A stretch of 64,000 bases of DNA, taken from assembly GCA_024680555.1 (NCBI GenBank), contig JAILCC010000013.1, positions 1 to 64,000 on the forward strand. The letters run 5' to 3'. Position numbers and translations under genes: made by a program. Under the pieces are notes generated by a model that was not told the DNA's origin, did no database searches, and saw nothing but the letters and a program-made list of their open reading frames with translations. Source of the DNA: a bacterium (lineage in GTDB: Bacteria; Cyanobacteriota; Vampirovibrionia; Gastranaerophilales; JAILCC01). Shown piece by piece: positions 58,501-64,000 of this stretch. Numbering within the stretch: position 1 is the first letter of the stretch; each line of letters starts with the position of its first letter.

Positions 58501-61500
58501 CGATGTAGGTTCTCTTGTCGGTGGTATTGTTGGTCGTGCGTATGGAACCACTGTATCTAATTGCTATGTAAAAGGCGGAAGCATTATTGGTACATTTAAT
58601 GTCGGTGGTGCTATTGGTATTGGCGGTATATTGGAAAAATCTTATGTTGAGGATGTTGCCTTTCGTAGAGGTGGCGGTCTTTTTGGTTTTGCAGGAACAG
58701 TTCAAAACTGTTATGTCAAGAATTTAAGACGAGCAGCAGGTGCGACGGATACTATTTCCGGACTTGTTGATAATGCTCCTCAAAGTGCAGATATATCATC
58801 AACGTATGTTGTTTCTCCTTCCTCTACAATCAATTACATTGGTTCATATCAGCAAATTGGCTCGGCATCTGGTGTATATTTTGATAACACTGTTACTGGT
58901 GCAAAAAATGCATATTATGGTGGCGGAATATCAGGCATTACAGGAGTTTCTACCGAACAAATGACATCTATACAAAATGACACAGCATATACAGGTTGGT
59001 CAACTGATGTGTGGTGCTTCGAATGTGGTGATTATCCTGTTTTGAAAGATATGCCTGCAGGAGCTCCTGACGCAAAATACTGTGCAACTGCCGAACGTGG
59101 ATGCGAAACATGCAGTGGTGGTTCAGCCGGAGCTAATTGTCCTGATTGTGTATGTCCTTTGGCAAACGGCACATACTATGCAAACGCAAACCTTTGTGTA
59201 TATGTTTGTCCTCCGGGAGCAAGAGGAGACTATTCTGATTGCGATTGCACACCAAATACATCAACTCCGTATTATGATGAAACAACAAATACTTGTAGCA
59301 CATGTTTAGCAATGTATGGTGAACAAAAACCTGTATTGGCAGCAGAAAATACTTGTATCTCCTGCTATGAATCAAATCCGAATGCTCCGGCATGGAAAAA
59401 TGACCATTGTGTTACATGTTATGAAAAGAATAATAATAAGCCGTATTACTTCAATTCTTGTTGTAATGCTTGTGCAGATACAGATTTGCCATATCAAAAC
59501 GGTGAAGGATGTGAAAACTGTCCTTCAGATACTCCGTACTTTGATGGGGTTACTTGTTCTGCCGAACCGACAAATATTGAATTTAGCGACGGTGCGTGGA
59601 GATTGATGGCTTCTTTGGAAAATGGCAATTGCGGCGCAGGCTATATTGCAATAAGTACGGCTGATCAACTTGCAAAAATCGGCGTTCCCGATAGCTGCGG
59701 AATTGTTCAATATCCGTTGAACGATAAATATTGCTTGATGAATGATATCAACATATCAGGAAGAGCTTGGGTGCCGATAGCACAATATGGTGCAAGTACA
59801 AGCAACATATTTACCGGTACATTTGACGGTAATAATAAAACCATTAGCGGTTTAAGCGGCGGTGGCGCTTCTCAACACCGTGGTTTATTCGGCTATAACA
59901 ACGGTACTATTGTAAATCTTAGAGTTACCGGACCGGGTGTCGGCGCAGCTTGTTATGCAGGCGGTTTGGCTTCTATAAACGGTCCTAGCGGTGTAATCAG
60001 AAATTGTAGTGCAGATGTTCCTGTTTCTGCTTATGCAGGATGCGGTTGGATGGGTAATATCGCTATAGGCGGCTTAGTTGGTACATCTTATGGTATTATT
60101 GACCATTCATTCGCAACAGGTAGCGTAACACCTTCGACAACAGCCGGCGGCGGCTTGGTTGGTGTACAAAATAGCGGTACAATTTCCAACAGTTATGCAA
60201 CAGGTAGAGTTTATTCTGCGTATGATGCGCACTACTCTTTGAACCTTGGCGGTTTGGTCGCTATACAAGATGGTGGTACAATCACCAACTGTTATGCAAC
60301 GGGTGATGTAGAATACGGTACAAAAACAGGTAACATAAACCATACGGCAGGAAGTCTTGTTGGTGTATCCAGTGGCGTAATTTCTAAGAGCTATGGTTTG
60401 GGTAAAGTCCTTGGCGGCAGTAGAACATCTTATTCTAATTATGGCGGACTTGTCGGACGTAAATCAGGCACTGCGGTCAGTGCATCATACTATAATATGG
60501 AAACAACTCAACAATCTGACACCGGCAGGGGTATAGGACTTACTACCGCTCAAATGCAGGTATCAAAAGGTTCTTCTAACCCTTATGCAACATGGTCAAC
60601 AGATGATTGGTGCTTCAATGACGGAGCATATCCCGTATTGTTGAATATGCCGGCAGAGGCAGAACAAAGTGCAAGTACATCAGCTTGCGGAACAGTTTCA
60701 ACTTCCTGCCCTGCAAATTCAACAGGTACGTATGATAGTTGTATTTGTACAATTAAAAACCAAGAGTATGATGCAATTCAAAATTTGTGCATAAAGGTTT
60801 GTCCTGACGGTACAATAGGAACATATCCGGCATGTGTAGTTGATGAAACGGATGATGCTTGTCCTGTGTACGATGAAACAATAAATGATTGCTTATCGTG
60901 TGGAGAAGTATATGGCGATGCATTGTATGATGCCCCAATATGTCCTGAGGGAGCAGAACTGACTAAGAAAGGTTGCATAAAGACTGAAGTAGTTAACTGC
61001 GAATTCAAAATTGGTAATTTGTGCCTTGCAGAATTAGTTAGTAGCAATGCAAATAACTATATTAGTGTTAAGGATGAAACGGATGAATTCGTTGAAAAAT
61101 ATCACCTCGGAACGAAATATATAAATTCAAATGAAACTATAACAAAAGATTATTGGGCTTATGCAATGAAATATTGTCAAGATAGACAAATGAGATTGCC
61201 TACGACTGATGAACTTTTGCTTATTGCGGCTGAAGTGTACGATGCTCCGAATGGAGTCGGTTCACCAACTGCATGTGCTAATATAGTTAATAGTGATTAT
61301 GCTGGTGTTCAAAACGGATGTTCTGCTTCCACGGCTGCAACACGTCTTGATAATGAATTGGAAACATGGTTAAGAGGAAGTATATCTGAAGAATCAGCTT
61401 TCACAATCTTTTCAAATGCTGCTTCTACCAATACAAGTAATAATTCTACAGCGTACAGACGAGCGTTCTCATTGGCGTCTACTTCATCATCAAATGCGCT

Positions 61501-62581
61501 TAGAAGTACTATACGTGGTAATATACTTTGTGTAACAGATGTATCAAAGGAAAATACTTCATATAGTTATATGGTAACTCCTGTTTCACATTCCTGTACT
61601 CCTTGTGATGAAAATGCAACTTATGACTATTCTATACAAAAGTGTTTATGTAATGCCGGTTATTATGGTAACGGAGTTACATGCAGTACTTGCCCTGTGA
61701 ACGGATATTGTCCTGGCGGTAATGAGGATGATGTTTTATGCGATAATGATAGCATATATGATACTGAAGGCAATGTCTGCACGTCTTGTGATGCTTTGTA
61801 TGGTGAAGATGCTCCTGTTCTCGGTGCAACGGGTTGTATAAGTTGCGCAGCATACAATAGTGCTACACCTGTTTGGGATGATGTTTCAGGAACATGCGTA
61901 GCTGAAGGAAATGCTATTGATTTAAGTTTTGAAATCATAAATAACAAGGTTTATGCTCCCGGAGAATGCGAAGGTAGCGTATGTTTTGAAGATATGGGAA
62001 TGGGCGCAAATTACTGGATGGCGGCAAAAGATTTCTGTGCAGGTTTGGGCGGAAGACTTCCTAATGATATAGAAATGGCGGAAATCTCTGCTGCGATGTA
62101 TGCAGATAGCGAGTGTACTATAAGCGAAATTGGTGAATATAGCATGTGCAGTAATGATAGTGCTACAACAACAAGTGTATGGGGGCTTTTGGGTAGTACG
62201 GAAGCCGTATTGTGGACGAATGTTGCCGAGGGCAGAAATATTCACATTTGGACTTTCGGTTCTTGGGGCGACTCCAGAAATAACGCAAGTTCAGATAATT
62301 CTGACGTAAAAGCTATGTGTATAATAGCCAGTAATGAAGAACCGGACTGCGGTGAGTTGGAATGGTATGACAATGCAGGTGGCGCAAACAGGTATTATTA
62401 TACCGGTGATAATGCTGCCAGCGCGGCATGTAGAGCCAAAATTATCAGTATGCGAACGGATAGTTTCTGTACTTCAAGAGGTGACATTTGTTATGAAAAT
62501 GGCGGAGTTGATGGAAATTCTGTATTATGTTGTAACGGAAGTGCACCATGCGAGTGCCAAAATGGAGAATTGGCGTTTTAA
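43544..62581 (+). CDS. Giant pilin-anchored Cys-rich GLUG-repeat protein
   Basis: An uninterrupted frame of 6,345 residues. The start MSRKHAFTLPEVLASLAILGIVALLML is a type IV prepilin/pseudopilin signal: cleavage expected between A and F, Glu at +5, then a hydrophobic helix. Residues to about 190 look like a whole minor pilin, ending AVDLNGSNPRNSLGNDQ. Then come Cys-rich segments with a GDNGNGNGDNGD linker near 505. Nine GLUG-type modules follow (about residues 710-5700), each running GNCGxGYIAI, NYCLMNxIxLS, FDGNGxxI, GLFG, several GGLVG...YATG units and WCFxCGxYPVLK. They are separated by CxxC-rich linkers such as CVSCASVD..PYWNGTEC. Four modules near the start and end resemble DUF1566 (YWAGAMKYCQDRGARL). 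It is probably a surface adhesin exported by Sec and processed by prepilin peptidase. ATG at 43544 has only a weak GGGTAA site. Confidence 0.88.
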   Translation: MSRKHAFTLPEVLASLAILGIVALLMLAAIRSDENTAQLYNAQYDKVYEDVYSASKMVLTLDRNDTMKFGAEEGSDGLRAAFADRLDIADTWDHGTGWASSENDALSKIGVDKGDISGVTLSNGTRIGFVSANNVSGGASGLASTMGWSADNLVGALAVDLNGSNPRNSLGNDQSLIPLYADGVKQDARSGQLAADTTQSTVSCTDLSDASKDIECNIVGGECVCSCTRVETYNGQEFPMVNINGQCKSDCLNIARNPEVNNANAMVDYSREDGRCYSCKMSVEHECNAKSWIFNDVSCECIDPTAPCEEPGFERNQTTGACECALTPETCGLAPGEELPEGMCACCGAGQLVGVNGLCVDENEVCGEDKHANANRTGCECLVMNQDCASGFYNTDTCSCECDADAGRVSNDMTNGAAQCACEGNTACAEHNGTYDDINTCSCNCPAPYIPNGAVGAAAACVCSMTASGCAAQNGILNDMECKCEPCPVGTYPENGNCVKGDNNSGDNGNGNGDNGDQPGTGGGGGTYLPGVCPTKFGMSFEIKDVITNVPRWDAPYYCSERGYKLITDTQLLELRKRLFNGCSVSSGSHSNKTDTVYSCPSGSIDNSLLEKLSFDDAQINGKYYMLSSERYQYDECEDCYWDDTMSGSISHSDNEFHYSPYDSYYERYYYGDDDEYYWEEEVGVAICVEDGDFPHEVKNNVCLYTPAANCNAGDIIISDARGLYNIRNNLSANYCLVADIDLAAQKNKIPKYDEAKGWDPIEGPPEYCYYYDEFNYCEAYYGFSGTFNGNGHTISNLYINRPDELETGLFGYVARGATIKNLGLANVNVSGARNTGALAGNNYGNITNTYVTGKVVGSRPYIGGLVGSNGGVINSSVSAANVESDTVATGGIVGSNFGGETMNSYFTGTVTSTSCWIGGVAGDGYYGELKNSYSIGHVYADCDAGGVQGLVTGATVKDSYSDSTVQNIPAIGTNNGSVTNVRALTTSQMKVSKTSRNIYKNWPSDIWCFNCGNYPVLKDMPKGTPQPSGANSCGRACSCPAASTGTYDECTCIGGAPLYESLDNICQTCAQATSDATPYWNSETHQCEACPADKPYYNGYGCLPCSDTAFPIQQGNKCVSCASVDSTKPYWNGTECIACPNGMDCSNPVNPDKPECPAIYKLTGPTEEGNCGAGYIAITTPEQLAQIGNCYPSNANYCLMNSIDLSNFGSTYDGGEGWLPISGYQGTFDGNGHAIKNLYMNRHNINGPFYGLFEQLRNSTIKNLSLLNEYINIIAIKTRSNSVGYIGGLAGSLSTNTTVERVYIDANITLNSMVGEQQSMAGGVAAGTSSSTVIRNVHTDGSVTVNNTGGGQNSFAGGIIGNDGGAKISDCRSDVNVTSVSNGQNAVAGGIAGWYIADNYYKSKMVNCIATGKINGRYGGGVVGYYQDYGRNEGGHIESSLYFDTQATETAKGTGNNKSVDAITGLTTAQSHKTNLDDVYTGWSTTDWCFSCGDYPVLKNMPEGAPDGSACALQCSTCPSDSWDYGRDSSGNLQCDCSFNPQTYDYVYNVSYNSTLNRCDFFCPAESTGEYPDCDCSANTGNELYDNYYNYCTSCYSMYWHYSPRWNNETKQCEACPSETPFFSEWDNACITCADYDINTPVWDSNEFYCKSCYDADNSRPYWTGTECVSCASVDASKPVWNTSTNECTTCELSTFGEKSYWNGTECVSCESVDSTKTAWNGSECVSCSSLNSSKPGWLINACVTCPDSLYPVQQGDACVSCASIDSATPYWNGTECVACLDGVNCSGDVPKLTGETPEGNCGSGYIAITSVAQLAVIGRDSRYPLNGNYCVMNDIDISSYSESAVGGWLPIGTSVGSFTGTLDGNGHTINGLYISRGYPGVESQGLIGKTHNATIKNIRLQNVNIADAWAWVGGLVGSSDSTTNIINSSVSGSITGEAIVGGLVGGGYYNIKNSYSTGTVVVHGSRGGGLVGELSGNIENSFSTASVTGVEYLGGLVGWSIYRQATIKDSYATGDITGNADYAYGDIGGLVGSIRDGGTVQNCYSTGRVVGQNSNQGGLLGYKNATVTNSYYDRETSGQTDTGKGTPLTTAQMKSIAADNTYVGWSEDVWCFGCSDYPHLKNMPEGAPGWTLCARSCGSCPLGSKGTYPSCSCREGYEYSEFANLCAVPCPNNGSIYDYPNCDCSGEDGHNRYDYVTNTCVSCAVYGSDLPIWNGSECISCASATSALTPYWDGTQCTNVPDGMEYDEEDDIIRLTAPTDKGYCDAGYIAIFSAHQMALIGQDSRYSLSDRYCLMNDINLGNYSSNTANGWLPIGDNKNAFTGTFDGNMQTISGLFINRPSTGYNGLFGRTNNATLKNVIIANADLASVGGTYSGILVGYSTGGSINNVGTSGSIAGAGSYVGGLVGATSNTSIQKSYSTANVTGGTYVGGLIGRYVSNSIKYCYATGDVEGINQVGGFVGDLSGHAYYCYALGDVVATGNSAIAGGFAGTLGWNLYDSFARGNVTVLGTGANTQAGGLAGQQSTQNGSVSRSYSTGTVMAIEGKIGAFIGNRLTNTNITANTANYYNSDTAGDLPGIGDGNTDTIEVTGVPSGVLMSSKNPVNLYSSWNANIWCFNCGAYPVLKDMPDGAFSASSCGAVCACPTEATGEYGNSDGSAYPTCRCSGINKKYVYDEWNNICQSCAEINAEKPYWTGTICSISCENQLYPVQGEDECHYCSYVDENKPYYDGAECKETPDNMDCTEKGTCTLKGETSEGNCGEGYIAITYPAQLHAIGRHEDYPLDANYCLMKNIDLSAYSSGEGWEPIGTSAQAFTGIFDGNGKEISNLHINRPNVDYQGLFGRVQRATISNLGLVNVDVTGRSYVGGISGGNPRSVTDDGIKIDKCYATGTVNGSSYVGGLLGQGYGTFVKISNSYFDGTVSGGSNVGGIAGVSFYYSNTSTVEKCYALGSVSGSNYVGGITGSGNLARTFFSGSVRGSNYVGGVSGYGYASSSYASGSVSGNNYVGGISGILNFTYVVVSGSYAAARVTGTGSSVGGLVGFSYASLPISASYFNTDTTNQTKPIGNSNEEKYNYAAVNTEQMYSIPNETVYNGWSEAIWCFFCGDYPVLKGMPEGAPDVSYCAFDCENCPPHSNGDYPSCSCTDDNAVYSQVKNQCIYSCPENMDGKYPKCDCSSNAGHEAYNVAENICVNCASLDPTTPVWNGNACVSCTQATSSDTPYWNGSTCSACPNGYECSEVIKLTGPTEKGYCDAGYIAIFSPEQLLKIGIDEHYPLDANYCLMNNINASRGSFGHQFIKGWTPIGTYTDKEDNNPFTGIFDGNGNEITNLYIRNSGLERVGLFGYITGTVKNLGIVNAAISNDKPFAGILAGQAGDDSVIENVYVKGTIKAPFFVGGMIGYGKIKSMKDSYAEVDVTATQNSTQAIQNHWHSYTRDDGTGGLIGFALPSSSNTYASSVVIQNVHVSGNVKGTINVGGLIGYGKIGIKDSYTTCDVQGTSTVGGFIGNRPSGSSGSVTNCHATGNVKSTGGYVGGFVGYTSWGSVSNCYATGDVEGTDGDVGGFAGLGQSISSSYATGNVTGKGSNVSTGGFAGATTISSGASKCFSTGNVVSSGKSAGGFAGRIIPEPNTSYSTSSFDSFAGVVNCYSTGDIDSTATYTGGFAGTTFKSGVKYSYTLSHINSHGEYVGGFFGLRGDAETGEYQGGCAAVFYNIDNTGVVPAVAIGSDDNVYGLPTENLMVSKNNYNQYSTWDSGVWCFNCGAYPQLKGMPAGAPSTTSCDFACSCPTGSTGAYGSCNCATAGTTTPFYNVVDNVCEACSVIHPEATFWNGTRCVPSCASTINPVYSDGECISCTQATSAETPYWNGAECTACPDNMDCSGSVPKLTGETPEGNCGAGYIAISSAGQLSQIGANSNYPLSANYCLLNDISLAEFGSNFEGGAGWVPIGNYAENKNSKFTGTFDGNGKAISDIYIYRPKNIVGMFANRPTDYQGLFGYTENATIKNLTLTGVDITANNTIGAMVAYKKGGTITNVSVNGVLKGNNNIGGVAGVSYGDITNADVDIEIGGIAANATASSYCGAIAGYLYEGTISECTSSGTINAAGGGIAGYIGTNASITNSHTSAYIKGSGGGLVSYVDKTSSVSHSYATGDVASGAGFVQSNSGNISYCYSTGKVSSGAGFAYYNYGKISSAFTTGDVVGSNTAGFVYSNGGTYQYYDEQQKKYVYAGYDAEIKDCYCTGRVKLTNSYYYNMSSLSLGAFVGQNTYGAKITNCYTISRFSVNNNSDNSPEASGGFVGRIVGNSSYGYGNISDSYYNTDYVSKRLNAIGVYPEEYTETVIGLTSTQMSVPKKPNNPYANWDDSKWCFNCGTFPQLKGMPEGAPAANSCGTNCACPDGSTGTYSSCECTRNRATYDPMRNECSYNCPYEAAEGSEYPACDCSANGGSEAFDSVLNVCASCDAINKKTPLWSADRNECIPCSSQNAATPAWDDVNGTCSTCMLATDGQRPKFRKVCPAGMYLYGDECRIPNTPVCKFTVGSLCLVDKMARYDEETNPDGFTPILSSTETEEMVAQYNLGTIHSGEDANDYWAGAMKYCQDRGARLATPNEIMELAKAIYNEEFSLCEGECTVTNESHTGVQGDVCCAVRRTIDGIEMRWDGQYEEMIDWLTDGMWEKTYVWTSAGNSDLRAYRVLFDYDRFTCSASNRTVTNTMALCVADAGTFTQEPEYGCYACGTGSHYDEATDRCICNVGYYGDGDVCIPCGTNASTASIDSPDSSYCMCNQGYYGDGLICDACPSNSYCPGGGNEPTFCDEGTWYYEGECLPVCGENAVIINGVCKVIAQSGTCEAGYIGITSAQDLAKIGNDSNYPLNGNNAKYCLMNNISLSEYASGEGWTPIGDYATDTSNQFKGIFDGNNKVISGLTINRGDSNYQGLFGYVSGGEIRNLGVNVNRISGKSIVGGIAGEVAGRSINHSYVIISDSINSAGSDVGSLVGGIVGRAYGTTVSNCYVKGGSIIGTFNVGGAIGIGGILEKSYVEDVAFRRGGGLFGFAGTVQNCYVKNLRRAAGATDTISGLVDNAPQSADISSTYVVSPSSTINYIGSYQQIGSASGVYFDNTVTGAKNAYYGGGISGITGVSTEQMTSIQNDTAYTGWSTDVWCFECGDYPVLKDMPAGAPDAKYCATAERGCETCSGGSAGANCPDCVCPLANGTYYANANLCVYVCPPGARGDYSDCDCTPNTSTPYYDETTNTCSTCLAMYGEQKPVLAAENTCISCYESNPNAPAWKNDHCVTCYEKNNNKPYYFNSCCNACADTDLPYQNGEGCENCPSDTPYFDGVTCSAEPTNIEFSDGAWRLMASLENGNCGAGYIAISTADQLAKIGVPDSCGIVQYPLNDKYCLMNDINISGRAWVPIAQYGASTSNIFTGTFDGNNKTISGLSGGGASQHRGLFGYNNGTIVNLRVTGPGVGAACYAGGLASINGPSGVIRNCSADVPVSAYAGCGWMGNIAIGGLVGTSYGIIDHSFATGSVTPSTTAGGGLVGVQNSGTISNSYATGRVYSAYDAHYSLNLGGLVAIQDGGTITNCYATGDVEYGTKTGNINHTAGSLVGVSSGVISKSYGLGKVLGGSRTSYSNYGGLVGRKSGTAVSASYYNMETTQQSDTGRGIGLTTAQMQVSKGSSNPYATWSTDDWCFNDGAYPVLLNMPAEAEQSASTSACGTVSTSCPANSTGTYDSCICTIKNQEYDAIQNLCIKVCPDGTIGTYPACVVDETDDACPVYDETINDCLSCGEVYGDALYDAPICPEGAELTKKGCIKTEVVNCEFKIGNLCLAELVSSNANNYISVKDETDEFVEKYHLGTKYINSNETITKDYWAYAMKYCQDRQMRLPTTDELLLIAAEVYDAPNGVGSPTACANIVNSDYAGVQNGCSASTAATRLDNELETWLRGSISEESAFTIFSNAASTNTSNNSTAYRRAFSLASTSSSNALRSTIRGNILCVTDVSKENTSYSYMVTPVSHSCTPCDENATYDYSIQKCLCNAGYYGNGVTCSTCPVNGYCPGGNEDDVLCDNDSIYDTEGNVCTSCDALYGEDAPVLGATGCISCAAYNSATPVWDDVSGTCVAEGNAIDLSFEIINNKVYAPGECEGSVCFEDMGMGANYWMAAKDFCAGLGGRLPNDIEMAEISAAMYADSECTISEIGEYSMCSNDSATTTSVWGLLGSTEAVLWTNVAEGRNIHIWTFGSWGDSRNNASSDNSDVKAMCIIASNEEPDCGELEWYDNAGGANRYYYTGDNAASAACRAKIISMRTDSFCTSRGDICYENGGVDGNSVLCCNGSAPCECQNGELAF
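45671..60660 (+). repeat. Nine GLUG-type modules with Cys-rich linkers
   Basis: Modules begin near 45671, 47029, 48920, 50312, 51797, 53272, 55200, 58065 and 59605, and each ends at a WCFxCGxYP motif followed by PxGAP and a Cys-rich linker. They are about 1.0-1.6 kb long and differ mainly in the number of internal GGxxG...SYATGxV units; the sixth and seventh are longest. Similarity is strongest at the module edges, so expansion by recombination within the gene is likely. Confidence 0.8.
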
Positions 62582-62615
62582 CATATAATTAAACGTATAA
62601 ATAATAAGCAGGTAG

Positions 62616-62645
62616 GTCGGGTTTGCTAACCCGACTTATTTTTGT
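62616..62645 (+). terminator. Terminator after the giant pilin-like gene
   Basis: GTCGGG (62616-62621) / CCCGAC (62630-62635) followed by TTATTTTTG. Confidence 0.85.
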
Positions 62646-62688
62646 TGACGTAGATTTTGTATGTTTTTGTCGGCGATGGGAGAAACAA

Positions 62689-62716
62689 AAAGACCTCTCC
62701 CATTGGAGAGGTCTTT
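62689..62716 (-). terminator. Terminator for the hydrogenase gene (bidirectional)
   Basis: Perfect 12-bp stem AAAGACCTCTCC/GGAGAGGTCTTT over a 4-nt loop, T-rich on both strands; it lies 70 nt after the hydrogenase stop codon. Confidence 0.88.
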
Positions 62717-62785
62717 TATTTGATTCTGCGGAAAACCGGACATGTTCAGATGCTGAAACAAGTTCAGCATGACATGTTATTTATT

Positions 62786-64000
62786 TTATACACAACCTGA
62801 AAAGTCTTTGTAAGAACCTTTCTTTTTATCTGAATATGTTGTGTGCAAAAGTTCGTGTGCTTTGTGAGAACCCGGTTTTTCAAGATATTCGTTATAAAGT
62901 TTTTGAATATCGGGGTTCTTGTGAGAGCATCTGATTGTAAGGTTTTTATCTTCTGTATAAAGACCTTCTGCACGTTGAACTTTGATAGAAGCGTCTTCGC
63001 AGCTTGTCGGTTGTCCTGCGCCATTTACACAGCCGCCGGGGCAAGCCATAACTTCAAGAATTTGGAACTTAGCTGTTCCTGCTTTGATTTCTTGAATTGA
63101 TTTTTCAGCTTCACGAAGTGTTGATACAACTCTGACTGTTACGGGAGTGCCTTTGATATCGAGAGTTGCTTCTTTACAACGACTGGAAGCATCTACGCCT
63201 CTCATCGGTTTGATGTCGAGCATAGGAAGTTCTTCGCCTGTTATCATATTGTATGCAGTTCTTACTGCTGCTTCTGCTACACCGCCTGATGCACCAAAGA
63301 TTGTTCCTGCACCAGTGTATTCGCCAAACGGTGAATCAGCTTCTTCGGGTTCAAGCGCTTTGAAGTCGATACCTGCTGATTTAATCATCTTGCCAAATTC
63401 TTTTGTTGTGATTACAATATCTGTTTCAAACTTGCCGTCTTTGGAAAGTTCAACACGTTTGGCTTCAACTTTTTTAGCAGTACAAGGCATTATTGAAAGG
63501 ACAACAAGGTTGTCGAGATTGATTTCAGGTCTTGTTTTCGGAAGAAGTGTTTTGAGAACAGGTGAAAGCATACCTTGCGGAGATTTACAGGATGATAGGT
63601 GGTTCAACATATCAGGGTGCTGAGTTTCCATATATCTAACCCATGCAGGGCAGCAAGATGTGAACAACGGAAGGTTTTCACCTTTTGTAAGTCTTTCAAC
63701 AAATTCGTTTGCTTCTTCCATAATTGTAAGGTCAGCGGAGAAGTTTGTATCAAATACAAGTGTTGCACCCATTTGGCGAAGTGCGGCATAGATTTTGCCG
63801 ATAACGTTTTCGCCTGGTTTCATTCCGAAAAGTTCGCCAAGAGCAACTCTGACAGATGGAGCCATTTGAACAACAACTTTCTTTTCAGGGTCATTCAAAG
63901 CGTTCCAAGCCTTTTCAACTTCTGAATTGATAGTCAAAGCGCCTGTCGGACAAACAGCTTGGCATTGTCCGCAAAATACGCAGTCAACATCGCAAAGTTC
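62786..64000 (-). CDS. hydA: [FeFe] hydrogenase, catalytic subunit (5'-truncated by window)
   Basis: Produces or consumes H2, usually to dispose of fermentation electrons from ferredoxin and/or NADH. The visible 404 residues are open to the window edge, so the N-terminus lies outside. At the edge a [4Fe-4S] motif CVFCGQCQAVCPTGAL is seen. The H-cluster motifs follow in order: FTSCCPAWVRYME (L1), SIMPCTAKKVEAKR (L2) and EVMACPGGCVNGAGQP (L3), each with its cluster cysteines. FGASGGVAEAAVRTAY lies between L2 and L3, and the small-subunit-like tail ends YSDKKKGSYKDFSGCV. This is a group A type enzyme; whether it is part of an electron-bifurcating complex depends on genes beyond the edge. Confidence 0.93.
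   Translation of the reverse strand, partial: ELCDVDCVFCGQCQAVCPTGALTINSEVEKAWNALNDPEKKVVVQMAPSVRVALGELFGMKPGENVIGKIYAALRQMGATLVFDTNFSADLTIMEEANEFVERLTKGENLPLFTSCCPAWVRYMETQHPDMLNHLSSCKSPQGMLSPVLKTLLPKTRPEINLDNLVVLSIMPCTAKKVEAKRVELSKDGKFETDIVITTKEFGKMIKSAGIDFKALEPEEADSPFGEYTGAGTIFGASGGVAEAAVRTAYNMITGEELPMLDIKPMRGVDASSRCKEATLDIKGTPVTVRVVSTLREAEKSIQEIKAGTAKFQILEVMACPGGCVNGAGQPTSCEDASIKVQRAEGLYTEDKNLTIRCSHKNPDIQKLYNEYLEKPGSHKAHELLHTTYSDKKKGSYKDFSGCV

Noticed and set aside
1-64000. tRNA, rRNA, transposase, integrase or prophage genes
   Set aside because: None was recognised on either strand by motif reading; the two giant genes show internal duplication but no mobile-element hallmarks at their borders.

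Overview
The window is AT-rich bacterial chromosome. It suggests an anaerobic, probably gut-associated, non-photosynthetic relative of Cyanobacteria (Melainabacteria/Vampirovibrionia, Gastranaerophilales-like). The reasons are an [FeFe] hydrogenase, superoxide reductase plus ferritin, a GT9 envelope glycosyltransferase, a pilin-type AFTLPEVL signal on a huge surface protein, and lineage-style small proteins opening with an 'xFG' motif. No 16S or marker tree was possible, so this assignment is inference.

Layout. 1-1.8 kb: the ribosomal genes rpsH, rplF and rplR. They are separated by unusually long gaps, each holding a copy of the same ~100-nt structured repeat placed just after the stop codon; a terminator follows rplR. 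1.9-11.1 kb: a small membrane protein, nagZ, a lineage-type membrane protein, a HIT-glcD-glcF operon, an unknown acidic protein, a dfx-ftn oxygen/iron defence pair, and an EF-hand protein with two thioredoxin-like domains. 11.2-13.4 kb: dnaB and tdk. 13.7-26.9 kb: one 4,397-residue repeat protein. 27-30.4 kb: small unknown genes, rlmH, a secreted coiled-coil protein, and a GT9/membrane protein pair. 30.9-40.4 kb: a double UvrD-like helicase, a 5'-nucleotidase-like enzyme, rpe/rnc divergent from rimM-trmD-uppP. 40.4-43.2 kb: two related exported proteins and a STAS protein. 43.5-62.6 kb: one 6,345-residue protein with a pilin-like N-terminus, nine GLUG-type modules and Cys-rich linkers. 62.8-64 kb: the C-terminal part of an [FeFe] hydrogenase running off the right edge.

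The two giant genes fill about half of the window. Three genes (the EF-hand/thioredoxin protein, the first giant protein and a 90-residue protein) are each preceded by a near-perfect sigma-28 (FliA) type promoter, TAAAGnnT-N11/12-GCCGATAN. This suggests a small regulon shared with motility or surface functions. The second giant gene looks like a pilin-anchored adhesin. The housekeeping genes cover ribosome maturation (rimM, trmD, rlmH, rnc), envelope recycling (uppP, nagZ, GT9) and fermentative redox metabolism (hydrogenase, glcDF).

Limits: no database searches, folding or alignment programs were run. Family calls rest on motifs read by eye.
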